A DNA stretch of 54,715 nucleotides, from positions 1-54,715 of the forward strand of contig WQTS01000133.1 of NCBI GenBank assembly GCA_009786185.1, in the 5' to 3' direction. The notes under the pieces are model-generated. The model was not told the origin of the DNA. It did not search any database and was given only the letters and a program-made list of their open reading frames with translations. Within the stretch, counting starts at the first letter, position 1, and every line of letters starts with the position of its first letter. The position numbers and the translations under genes are program-made. The stretch comes from Bacteroidota bacterium. Lineage in GTDB: Bacteria > Bacteroidota > Bacteroidia > Bacteroidales > WCHB1-69. This document shows, piece after piece, positions 26,812 through 33,946 of the stretch.

Positions 26812-27333
26812 ATGCACAATTATAGAGAAAAACTACAGAAAATCACTACGTTTATCTTCGATTTTGATGGGATTTTGTCTGATGGAAAAGTTTGGGTTTT
26901 GCCCGATGGCGAACAAATTCGAGCTACAAACGTAAAAGACGGCTATGCCATGCAATACGCTTTGAGAAAAGGGTACCGCGTTGCCATTATTTCCGGCGGT
27001 GTTGGTGAATCCATGCGCTTGCGTTATCAAAGTTTTAAAGGCATTGAAATATATCTTAAAGTATCTGATAAAGTAGCATGTTTTCAAACATATATTGAAA
27101 AAAATAACATCATCCCGGAAGAAGTTTTGTATATGGGCGATGATATTCCCGATTACGAGCTAATGAAAATTTGCGGATTAAAATGCTGTCCGGCAGATGC
27201 TTGTACAGAAATTAAAGAGATTGCGGAATATATTTCATTTGCTAATGGCGGCTATGGCTGTGTGCGTGATGTGATTGAACAAACGCTTCGTGCGCAAAAC
27301 AGGTGGATGGAGGAGGATGCTCACATTTGGTAG
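26812..27333 (+). CDS. KdsC-like HAD phosphatase (KDO-8-P phosphatase)
   Basis: HAD-superfamily type III phosphatase of 173 aa, the size of KdsC. It probably dephosphorylates KDO 8-phosphate in lipopolysaccharide core synthesis. Motif I is FIFDFDGILSDGKVW with D17 and D19; motif II is AIISGG; motif III is the lysine in LKVSDKVACF; motif IV is YMGDDIPDYELM. The late segment CCPADACTEIKEIAEYIS and GGYGCVRDVIE is typical for KdsC. It follows the S9 peptidase by 33 nt on the same strand. Substrate within the HAD family is inferred from these blocks. Confidence 0.88.
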   Translation: MHNYREKLQKITTFIFDFDGILSDGKVWVLPDGEQIRATNVKDGYAMQYALRKGYRVAIISGGVGESMRLRYQSFKGIEIYLKVSDKVACFQTYIEKNNIIPEEVLYMGDDIPDYELMKICGLKCCPADACTEIKEIAEYISFANGGYGCVRDVIEQTLRAQNRWMEEDAHIW

Positions 27334-27336
27334 TTG

Positions 27337-27425
27337 TTTGAACCTTGATTTTTGCAAGATTTATAAGATGACCAGGATTATTAATCTTGTAAATTCTAAA
27401 AATCTTAATAAAATCAAGGTTCAAA
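27337..27425. repeat. MITE-like inverted repeat between convergent genes
   Basis: Perfect 16-bp arms TTTGAACCTTGATTTT (27337-27352) and AAAATCAAGGTTCAAA (27410-27425) around 57 nt with further inner symmetry (AAGATTTATAAGAT against AATCTTGTAAATT). The right arm supplies the stop codon and last residues of the glycosylase gene. Confidence 0.8.
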
Positions 27426-27992
27426 AATCTTAAACCGATACGGCAAAAATGCATCCTCTCCGGCGTAGTCTATACCAATTCTTGGCGTATTTAAAATCTC
27501 TATTTTCGATAAGTCAAACCCTCGGTCTTCAATCCAAATACGCTTGTTTTGAAAAGATTCGCCGTTATCGGCAAGTGTAATTCCCAAGGCTTTGGTTACT
27601 TTTCCGGGGCCATCGGTAACTTGCGATTTCATTTGTGGCTTTCCGGTGCGTTTCAACATCAATTCTTCTCCGTGCGTGGCATGAATGGCACGAATGAGTA
27701 TAGCATCAGGAGTATCTTTTTGATTGACAACAACATTCAACAAAGGATGAATTCCGTAACAAAGGTAAACGTAAGCCACGCCGCCTCGCGCATACATCAT
27801 TTCATTGCGTGGTGTTCTTCTGCCTCCGAAAGCGTGGCACGCTTTGTCTTCCATGCCTTTATATGCTTCCGTTTCTGTAATAATTCCGCCGCAAAGTTGC
27901 CCGTCAATTTTGGTGAAAAGATATTTTCCAATCAAATCTTTTGCTAAAAAAACAACATCATGATGCAGATAATAAATTTCGGGAAGTAACAT
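27414..27992 (-). CDS. DNA-3-methyladenine glycosylase (AAG/MPG family)
   Basis: Base-excision repair enzyme of 192 aa that removes alkylated purines such as 3-methyladenine. Family motifs are clear: ARDLIGK-type LAKDLIGKYLFTKIDGQLCG, IITETEAYKGMEDKACHAFG, the GGRRTPRNEMMYARGGVAYV segment, YLCYGIHPLLNVV and GPGKVTKALGIT. The catalytic glutamate is in TETEAY. The end KIFEP and its stop lie in the arm of an inverted repeat, so the natural C-terminus may have been replaced by a few repeat-encoded residues. It is 2 nt from the upstream EamA gene on the same strand. Confidence 0.95.
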   Translation of the reverse strand: MLLPEIYYLHHDVVFLAKDLIGKYLFTKIDGQLCGGIITETEAYKGMEDKACHAFGGRRTPRNEMMYARGGVAYVYLCYGIHPLLNVVVNQKDTPDAILIRAIHATHGEELMLKRTGKPQMKSQVTDGPGKVTKALGITLADNGESFQNKRIWIEDRGFDLSKIEILNTPRIGIDYAGEDAFLPYRFKIFEP

Positions 27993-27994
27993 CT

Positions 27995-28900
27995 TTATTT
28001 TTTTGCAATACGTTTTTGTTGTACTAAAAATATTCCTACAATTACAAGAATGATACCCAATACTTTAGGCAATGTTATTTCTTCTCTCAATACAAAAAAT
28101 GCAATAATTGCCGTCATAACCGGGATGAGATTTATGAAGATGTTGGTGCGTGCAATACCCAAAGTACGCATAGAATCAATATAAAGAATAAAAGCAACGG
28201 CAGAGCATAAAATTGCAAGAATCAGCATAAAAGATAAGTTTTGCATATCCCTTAAAGCATGATATTGTGATGTAACGGTTTCAGTATTATTCACAATAAA
28301 AACCAAAGGAAGAAAGGCGATTAGCCCTAAAATATTTTGCCACGTAATGATGATAATGGGGCTATAAGAGGTTGTAAGTTTTCTGAGAAAATAATTGTAA
28401 CCTATTGTAGAAAAAACAGCGCCAAATGCTAAAAAAACACCCAACAAATTAAAATCAACATGAGTGAAGCTGCGCCATAACATAATGACAATGCCGGAGA
28501 TAGACAAGAATATGCCAAAAAAATTGAGTCCACTTAGTCTTTCTTTGAAAATAAAAACCGCCATCAATGCTACAAATAACGGAATAGTAGCAATAATTAC
28601 AGAAACTACCGAAGCATCGCAAAGTTGCAAACTGTAAGTTTCAAACAAGAAGTAGATAAAAGGTTCAAAAAATGCCAATCCAATAAAAAGCTTGAGATCT
28701 TTTTTTGCAATTTTAAACTCCTTTCTATACACAATCAGGCAAAAAACCGCAAAAACGAGCGAAGCTATAACGCAACGTGTAAAAATGATGGTAATAGGAT
28801 TAAAATCAATAAGCAGGTGCTTGGTGAGCACAAAAGAACCTCCCCATAAAAACATGGCTATGAGGAGGTAAATGTAGTATTTAGAAGATTTTTGTTGCAC
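27995..28900 (-). CDS. EamA/DMT-family membrane transporter
   Basis: Inner-membrane protein of 301 aa with about ten hydrophobic helices in two EamA repeats. The first starts YIYLLIAMFLWGGSFVLTKH with the IIFTRCVIASLVFAVFCLIV helix; the second starts LLGVFLAFGAVFSTIGYNYF. It probably exports metabolites or amino acids; the substrate cannot be read. The C-terminus is basic (VQQKRIAKK), as expected on the cytoplasmic side. It is separated by 2 nt from the glycosylase gene and 16 nt from the DUF6873 gene, so it is part of a four-gene minus-strand run. Confidence 0.9.
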   Translation of the reverse strand: MQQKSSKYYIYLLIAMFLWGGSFVLTKHLLIDFNPITIIFTRCVIASLVFAVFCLIVYRKEFKIAKKDLKLFIGLAFFEPFIYFLFETYSLQLCDASVVSVIIATIPLFVALMAVFIFKERLSGLNFFGIFLSISGIVIMLWRSFTHVDFNLLGVFLAFGAVFSTIGYNYFLRKLTTSYSPIIIITWQNILGLIAFLPLVFIVNNTETVTSQYHALRDMQNLSFMLILAILCSAVAFILYIDSMRTLGIARTNIFINLIPVMTAIIAFFVLREEITLPKVLGIILVIVGIFLVQQKRIAKK

Positions 28901-28916
28901 TATCTTATATTAAGTT

Positions 28917-29618
28917 TCAAATTTTCGGCAAAAGTATAAAAAACACCCCTCCCCCATCAAAAAATTTTCCATCATATAAACTAATTAATTTATAGTTGTT
29001 TTCTCGTAAAAATGATTCTAATTTTTCTCCTTCCGAATGATATTTCGGATAGCCGATAAGAAAAATATTGTTTTCATAAACTCCCATACACCCACCAATA
29101 AATCCATGCGGATAGCCGGGAAGCAATATCTCTTTGGGTGAAATATACAAACATGTTAAACCGTGCTTAGATAACTCTTTTTCAATGCCTTTATCAGAAG
29201 TAATAAAAGTGTCGTTTTTTAAAGGCAATAACGAACAGCGCGTATATGCTTGGTTTACATGGATAAAAGTTTTATCGCTAAAGTTTTCAAGAATAACAGT
29301 ATCCGTAAATTTTCTATTGTGAATGATGAAGTTTTCTGTCATCACTACATTGTAACAAGTTGAATTTTCTTTTTGACTTCCAATAGAATTATGACCAATT
29401 TTTATGGATATTCCTTTGTTTTTTAAAAAGTTGATAAAATATGATGGAGTATTAGATGCAACAATTACATGATTTTCAGAAGGAAAGAAAAAAATATCAG
29501 GATGCCCGGAAATTTCTTGATAAGTAATATTTTCTGAATAAAATGGCAAACATTCTCCATATTCACCAAGTTTTATTATGACCTTTTTGGGCAATCGTTT
29601 ATCGTGAATAATGAGCAT
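28917..29618 (-). CDS. DUF6873-like GME-fold protein
   Basis: A 233-aa cytoplasmic protein of unknown function, which I match to the DUF6873 GME-fold family, a distant relative of arginine deiminases and dimethylarginine hydrolases. Supporting segments are NHVIVASNTPSYFINFLKNKG, HVNQAYTRCSLLPLKNDTFI, GLTCLYISPKEILLPGYPHG with FIGGCMGVYENNIFLIGYPK, and the end LYDGKFFDGGGVFFILLPK. The last GG-rich block sits where the catalytic Cys/His would be in GME enzymes. The start overlaps the 3' end of the upstream radical SAM gene by 20 nt, which suggests coupled translation. Confidence 0.6.
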   Translation of the reverse strand: MLIIHDKRLPKKVIIKLGEYGECLPFYSENITYQEISGHPDIFFFPSENHVIVASNTPSYFINFLKNKGISIKIGHNSIGSQKENSTCYNVVMTENFIIHNRKFTDTVILENFSDKTFIHVNQAYTRCSLLPLKNDTFITSDKGIEKELSKHGLTCLYISPKEILLPGYPHGFIGGCMGVYENNIFLIGYPKYHSEGEKLESFLRENNYKLISLYDGKFFDGGGVFFILLPKI

Positions 29619-30630
29619 CGGCTATACAGATATTAAATTCATTATCAATAAGATTGTTATTTATTTTGAATGAAACAGAACGAAATTTTTCTAACAAATA
29701 TTTTTTGTTGGAAGATTGATAACCGATTGCCGCATTCATTGATTTTGAAGAAACTTCAATAACTAATTTTTCTCCATGCTTACCTGTTAATTTTTCATCT
29801 AAAGTATCTTTCCATAATGCACTTAACACTAATTCTTTAAATGAAATATGAAAAGGACCTGCAACTAAATTTTTTCCTGTAATTATACCTTCGGAAGGAT
29901 GTAAGCTCATTCTTAAAATCGTTACATTATTTTTAGCAAAGAGCTTCATTAAGTGTTTGCACCATTCCACTGCCTGCTCTAAAGAAAATGGTGTATATTT
30001 TCTTGATTTATACATGGTTTCTAATGGCGTGTCTTTGATAACAAGTGTTGGGTAGATACGCGTGTAATGCGCGCCCAAATCAATGATGCCTTGCGCTGTT
30101 TCCATCGTTTTTTCAAAACTGTCTCCGGGTAAACCAATCATCATTTGCAAGCCAAGCTTAAAACCTTTTTGTAAAATTAAAGCGGCAGCATTTTTAACAT
30201 CAGCCACGCTATGCCCACGTCCGGATTTTGCAAGCACCTCATTGTCTAAAGATTGTGCACCAAGTTCAATGGTTTCAATCTTGTAGTTTTTTAAATTTTC
30301 TAAAATTTCTTCTGTAACGTAATCGGGTCGAGTGGAGAGGGTAATGGAATCAATTTGATCTAATTTGATATAAGGCGAGATTATGTTTAAGTATTGGTTT
30401 TGTTCTTCGATTGACATTCCGGTGAAACTTCCGCCGAAGAAACCAATCTTTTTAACCCCATGCTCAGGAAAGGTTTTAAGGTATTTTTCTATGGTTTCCT
30501 TAACCTCATCAACAGAAGGCGATTGTACTTTGTTGGCAATGGTGTATTGGTTGCAGTAAATGCATCTGAAAGGGCAGGCTTTTTCGGGAATGAAGATGGG
30601 GATGGTGTAGTAATGTGTTTTCTGAAGCAT
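29599..30630 (-). CDS. Elp3-like radical SAM protein
   Basis: Radical SAM enzyme of 343 aa with the cluster motif C19PFRC23IYC26. The following GFFGGSFTGMSIEEQNQYL and LSTRPDYVTEEIL, IELGAQSLDNEVLAKSGRGH and GLQMMIGLPGDSFEKTM segments are typical of the TIGR01212/Elp3-like group. There is no acetyltransferase domain, so it is not a full Elp3. The C-terminal third (about 230-343) is not recognised. It may act on tRNA or another substrate; not known. It overlaps the DUF6873 gene by 20 nt, so the two probably form a functional pair. Confidence 0.85.
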   Translation of the reverse strand: MLQKTHYYTIPIFIPEKACPFRCIYCNQYTIANKVQSPSVDEVKETIEKYLKTFPEHGVKKIGFFGGSFTGMSIEEQNQYLNIISPYIKLDQIDSITLSTRPDYVTEEILENLKNYKIETIELGAQSLDNEVLAKSGRGHSVADVKNAAALILQKGFKLGLQMMIGLPGDSFEKTMETAQGIIDLGAHYTRIYPTLVIKDTPLETMYKSRKYTPFSLEQAVEWCKHLMKLFAKNNVTILRMSLHPSEGIITGKNLVAGPFHISFKELVLSALWKDTLDEKLTGKHGEKLVIEVSSKSMNAAIGYQSSNKKYLLEKFRSVSFKINNNLIDNEFNICIADAHYSR

Positions 30631-30691
30631 AAACGACTGAGTATTAGCTTGATTTTTTGCGATGCAAAAATAGGAAAGTTTTCTCTAATAC

Positions 30692-30720
30692 TTGTAGATT
30701 GAGAAAATGTTGTATTTTCG
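30692..30720 (+). promoter_or_regulatory. Promoter of hairpin RNA B
   Basis: TTG (30692-30694), 18 nt, TATTTTCG (30713-30720), then CCGCAT. Same spacing and same downstream bases as the promoter of RNA A. Confidence 0.6.
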
Positions 30721-30726
30721 CCGCAT

Positions 30727-30787
30727 AAAAAATATCTTTCAGTAGCAATGCACGAACCTGCGGCGTAAATCTGAAAGATATTTTTTT
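30727..30787 (+). ncRNA. Hairpin RNA B of a repeated RNA/protein cassette
   Basis: Predicted about 60-nt transcript. Arms 30727-30742 and 30771-30786 pair perfectly over 16 bp, the loop is 28 nt (30743-30770) with GCACGAACCTGCGG, and the T-run ends at 30787, overlapping the TAA of the convergent 155-aa gene. The arms differ in sequence from RNA A while pairing is kept. The loop core CACGA/TGCGG, the promoter and the geometry are the same. Confidence 0.5.
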
Positions 30788-31253
30788 ACTTTTCCGACTC
30801 AATGGCTGTGATAGAATATTGGATTTTTTTTGCACTTTTCTTTTGCTTGGTTACCCCAACTAACATTTTTACTTTATCAAAATAGGGAAAAAAGATTGGC
30901 GTAATCACATTCATGATAATCATTTCCGAAAATTTTTCCTGTCGCTTTGACTGTGGTTTGTCAGTGCCAACTTTCGTTGCGTTGGCAAGTATAAAATCTA
31001 ATTGAAAAACTGCCATTGTAGATTTGTAATTTCGTGCCGCTTTATTGACTGTTTCCTGCATACCATCAAATCGCAGATAGATATAATCATTTAGCTCTAC
31101 GTTTGTCTTCCTTTTCAATGGATTTTGTGAGAGCCATTTGCTCAATATTGACCAAATAACACACTCTCTTTCTTTAATATAGATTTTCTCTCTTCCCTTA
31201 GGAATGATGTAATCTTCAATATAGATATTGTCGGCATCTTCTTTTATGATCAT
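30786..31253 (-). CDS. Unknown protein B of the hairpin-RNA cassette (155 aa)
   Basis: Paralog of the protein at 24131-24616, also of unknown family. It has 155 aa, is rich in Lys/Arg, and has no signal peptide or membrane helix. The shared C-terminal block is EKFSEMIIMN, then KVKMLVGVTKQKK and KIQYSITAIESEK. The N-terminal half (YIEDYIIPKGREKIYIKERE, then VELNDYIYLRFDGMQETVNK) is less similar to protein A. A TATTTTCG box at 31296-31303 predicts its start. It points toward RNA B in the same arrangement as protein A and RNA A, about 6.5 kb away. It is divergent from the FtsK gene. Confidence 0.7.
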   Translation of the reverse strand: MIIKEDADNIYIEDYIIPKGREKIYIKERECVIWSILSKWLSQNPLKRKTNVELNDYIYLRFDGMQETVNKAARNYKSTMAVFQLDFILANATKVGTDKPQSKRQEKFSEMIIMNVITPIFFPYFDKVKMLVGVTKQKKSAKKIQYSITAIESEK

Positions 31254-31295
31254 TGGTAGTTACTTTTAGTTCTTCAGAGTTATCGGATTTGCACG

Positions 31296-31303
31296 CGAAA
31301 ATA
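31296..31303 (-). promoter_or_regulatory. -7 box of protein B gene
   Basis: TATTTTCG on the minus strand, start expected near 31289, about 36 nt before the ATG. Divergent from the FtsK promoter. Confidence 0.45.
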
Positions 31304-31317
31304 CACAAATCTTTATT

Positions 31318-31325
31318 TATTTTTG
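31318..31325 (+). promoter_or_regulatory. -7 box for the FtsK-like gene
   Basis: TATTTTTG, a perfect TAnnTTTG. The expected start near 31332 selects ATG 31355 over the longer frame from 31253. Confidence 0.6.
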
Positions 31326-31354
31326 CCACTGAATTAATCACGAAGGTTATTATT

Positions 31355-32920
31355 ATGATAAATTTAGATTTAACCCCTACTTTCCCTTTGGAAGACTATG
31401 AGCCTCGTTTAGATCTGGCCTTGTATAAATTTCCAGGATTTGACTTATTGAATGATTGCGAAATTAATGAGATGAATAGGGAGGAGATTATGAATGAGTT
31501 GTGGAAAAATAAAGATAAAATTGAAACAACACTCAAGCATTATGGTATTTTGACTAAACAAATCTCAGTAACAATGGGACCTACGGTTACCTTATACGAA
31601 ATTGTACCTGCCGATGGCATTCGTATTTCAAAAATCAAAAATCTCGAAGAGGATATTATATTTAATTTAGCTGCTATCGGAACTCGCATTATTGTACCTA
31701 TCCAGGGGAAAACTGCTATTGGGATTGAAATTCCTAATAAAAACCCACAAATTGTTTCGATAAAAGAGATAATCACCTCCGAGAAATTCCAAGATAATAA
31801 TCTCGATCTACCCCTTGCTTTAGGAAAAACTACTAATAATGAATTATTTATTATAGACTTAACTAAAATGCCACATTTTTTAATAGCAGGTGCAACCGGG
31901 CAAGGTAAAACTGTTGCTCTCAATACTATTATTACCTCTTTATTGTATAAAAAACATCCATCGGAACTAAAATTTGTATTAATTGATACAAAAAAAGTGG
32001 AATTTGCTTTTTATTCTTCTATTGAAAAACATTATTTAGCAAAACTTCCAAATGTTAAAGACCCTATTATTACTGATACAAAAAAAACGGTACAAGCACT
32101 TAATTCACTTTGTGTTGAAATGGATTCGCGCTACGATTTATTGAAATTAGCAAAAACAAGAAATATTAAAGAATATAATGAGAAATTTTGTGCAAGAAAA
32201 TTATCGCCTGCTTTAGGGCATCGCTATTTGCCTTATATTGTAGTGATTATTGATGAATTTGCAGATTTAATCGTGATTGCCGGAAAAGAAATAGAAATTC
32301 CCATTTCACGTTTAGCACAATTAGCACATTCCATTGGTATTCATTTGATTATTGCTACACAAAGACCTTCCGCAAACATCATTACGGGCACGATTAAAAC
32401 CAATCTTCCGGCACGTTTGGCTTTTCGTGTACCATCTAAAATTGATTCTCGTATCATTTTAGACGGAAACGGCGCCGAGCAGCTCATTGGAAAGGGCGAT
32501 ATGCTACTCTCTATCAATAGTGATTTTATTCGTCTGCAATGCGCTTTTGTAGACACCTCAGAAATAGAGAAAATCACTCAATTTATAGAGGGACAGCAAT
32601 CCTATCCTGAAGCATTTATGTTACCTGAATTTGCTTTTGGAGAAACAGAAAAATACATTAACGAAGATGATTTCGTTGACACTGGAGAGATTGATCCCAT
32701 GTTTATGGAAGCAGCTACATTAATCGTGCAAACGCAAATGGGCTCTACGTCATTAATTCAACGGAAAATGTTGCTCGGCTACAACCGCGCCGGAAGAGTG
32801 ATGGATCAATTAGAAGAATTTGACATTGTAGGACCTGCCATGGGTAGCAAAGCCCGTGAAGTGAAAGTAAAAACCAACGAAGAGTTGATGCATATTTTTC
32901 AGCGAATAGGGCTATTTTAA
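31355..32920 (+). CDS. FtsK/SpoIIIE-type DNA translocase without membrane domain
   Basis: ATP-driven double-stranded DNA pump of 521 aa. It has the alpha domain (LKHYGILTKQISVTMGPTVT, LYEIVPADGIRISKI), the RecA-like beta domain with Walker A G179ATGQGKT186 and Walker B VVIIDEFADLI, ATQRPSANIITGTIKTNLPA, and a C-terminal winged-helix gamma domain (STSLIQRKMLLGYNRAGRVM). The usual four membrane helices and linker are missing; the promoter box 30 nt upstream shows this is the natural start. It is therefore a second, soluble FtsK, or the full-length one is elsewhere. Translocation on chromosome or mobile DNA is inferred from the family. Confidence 0.88.
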   Translation: MINLDLTPTFPLEDYEPRLDLALYKFPGFDLLNDCEINEMNREEIMNELWKNKDKIETTLKHYGILTKQISVTMGPTVTLYEIVPADGIRISKIKNLEEDIIFNLAAIGTRIIVPIQGKTAIGIEIPNKNPQIVSIKEIITSEKFQDNNLDLPLALGKTTNNELFIIDLTKMPHFLIAGATGQGKTVALNTIITSLLYKKHPSELKFVLIDTKKVEFAFYSSIEKHYLAKLPNVKDPIITDTKKTVQALNSLCVEMDSRYDLLKLAKTRNIKEYNEKFCARKLSPALGHRYLPYIVVIIDEFADLIVIAGKEIEIPISRLAQLAHSIGIHLIIATQRPSANIITGTIKTNLPARLAFRVPSKIDSRIILDGNGAEQLIGKGDMLLSINSDFIRLQCAFVDTSEIEKITQFIEGQQSYPEAFMLPEFAFGETEKYINEDDFVDTGEIDPMFMEAATLIVQTQMGSTSLIQRKMLLGYNRAGRVMDQLEEFDIVGPAMGSKAREVKVKTNEELMHIFQRIGLF

Positions 32921-32929
32921 ATAAAAAAT

Positions 32930-32937
32930 TATTTTTG
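32930..32937 (+). promoter_or_regulatory. -7 box for phoH
   Basis: TATTTTTG just after the FtsK stop; start expected near 32944, 17 nt before the phoH ATG. Confidence 0.5.
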
Positions 32938-32960
32938 CACAAATTTCATCACTTCCCTTA

Positions 32961-33917
32961 ATGGAAAAAACAATCACCCTCGAAACCCACACCGCTATAG
33001 GAGTTTATGGCAAAAACAACGGAAATATTGAGCTTTTAACGCACATTTATCCCAAATTAAAAATTACGGCGCGCGGCAACGAAGTAAAAGTCGTGGGCGA
33101 AGATTTGGAAGTGGAGCTTTTTGAACAACGTTTCCAACTGTTACAAGTTCATTTTGAGCGTTTTGGAAAAGTAACCGAAACCGATGTGCTGAATATTACC
33201 TCTGCGGAAGATGATTCTTTCTATCGTTTGGACAAAGGCAATATTAACAACGAAATATTGTTGCACGGGCGCGAAGGGCGTATTATTAAGGCAATTACAC
33301 CTAACCAAAAAAAGATGGTGGAAAGCGTGGACAGCAACGATATGGTTTTTGCCATTGGACCCGCCGGAACCGGAAAAACTTACACCGCAGTTGCTTTGGC
33401 AGTGCGCGCGCTCAAAAATAAACAAGTGCGTCGCATCATCTTAACCCGACCGGCAGTGGAAGCCGGCGAAAATCTTGGCTTTCTCCCCGGCGATTTAAAA
33501 GATAAACTCGATCCTTATCTACAGCCTTTGTACGATGCACTTTGGGATATGATGCCCATGCAAAAACTACTTTCATACATGGAAGACAAAACGATTGAAA
33601 TTGCACCGTTGGCATTTATGCGCGGAAGAACATTAGATAATGCGTATGTCATTTTAGATGAAGCGCAAAATGCCACAAAATCGCAAATTAAAATGTTTTT
33701 GACACGTATGGGAAAAAACGCGAAGTTTTTCATTACCGGAGATTTAACTCAGGTAGATTTGCCGCGCCATCAACAATCGGGATTAATATTGGCCAGCCAG
33801 ATTTTGAAAGATATTAAAGGCATTGATTTTATTTTCATGAACCAATCTGATGTAGTGCGGCATCATTTGGTGACGAAAATTATTGATCGATATGAACAAT
33901 ATGATAATCAATCGTAG
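32961..33917 (+). CDS. phoH: PhoH-family ATPase
   Basis: Cytoplasmic P-loop ATPase of 318 aa, linked in other bacteria to RNA metabolism and phosphate stress. The N-terminal region (residues about 1-110) carries KH-like strands (LLTHIYPKLKITARGNEVKV). The ATPase core has Walker A FAIGPAGTGKTYTAVALAVR, the RIILTRPAVEAGENLGFLPG block, Walker B AYVILDEAQNAT, and FITGDLTQVDLPRHQQSGL, all diagnostic for PhoH. Length fits the family. Its TAG stop is part of a 28-bp palindromic repeat. Confidence 0.95.
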   Translation: MEKTITLETHTAIGVYGKNNGNIELLTHIYPKLKITARGNEVKVVGEDLEVELFEQRFQLLQVHFERFGKVTETDVLNITSAEDDSFYRLDKGNINNEILLHGREGRIIKAITPNQKKMVESVDSNDMVFAIGPAGTGKTYTAVALAVRALKNKQVRRIILTRPAVEAGENLGFLPGDLKDKLDPYLQPLYDALWDMMPMQKLLSYMEDKTIEIAPLAFMRGRTLDNAYVILDEAQNATKSQIKMFLTRMGKNAKFFITGDLTQVDLPRHQQSGLILASQILKDIKGIDFIFMNQSDVVRHHLVTKIIDRYEQYDNQS

Positions 33918-33941
33918 AGACGCATAATTATGCGTCTCTAC
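33914..33941. repeat. 28-bp palindromic repeat overlapping the phoH stop
   Basis: Perfect palindrome with arms GTAGAGACGCATAA and TTATGCGTCTCTAC between convergent genes. The same family, with a changed centre, occurs at 49344-49371. It may also act as a terminator. Confidence 0.75.
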
Positions 33942-33946
33942 AGATA

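Noticed and set aside
31253..31354. N-terminal extension of the FtsK-like protein as a hidden membrane segment
   Set aside because: The extension has no convincing helix and lies mostly upstream of the promoter box.
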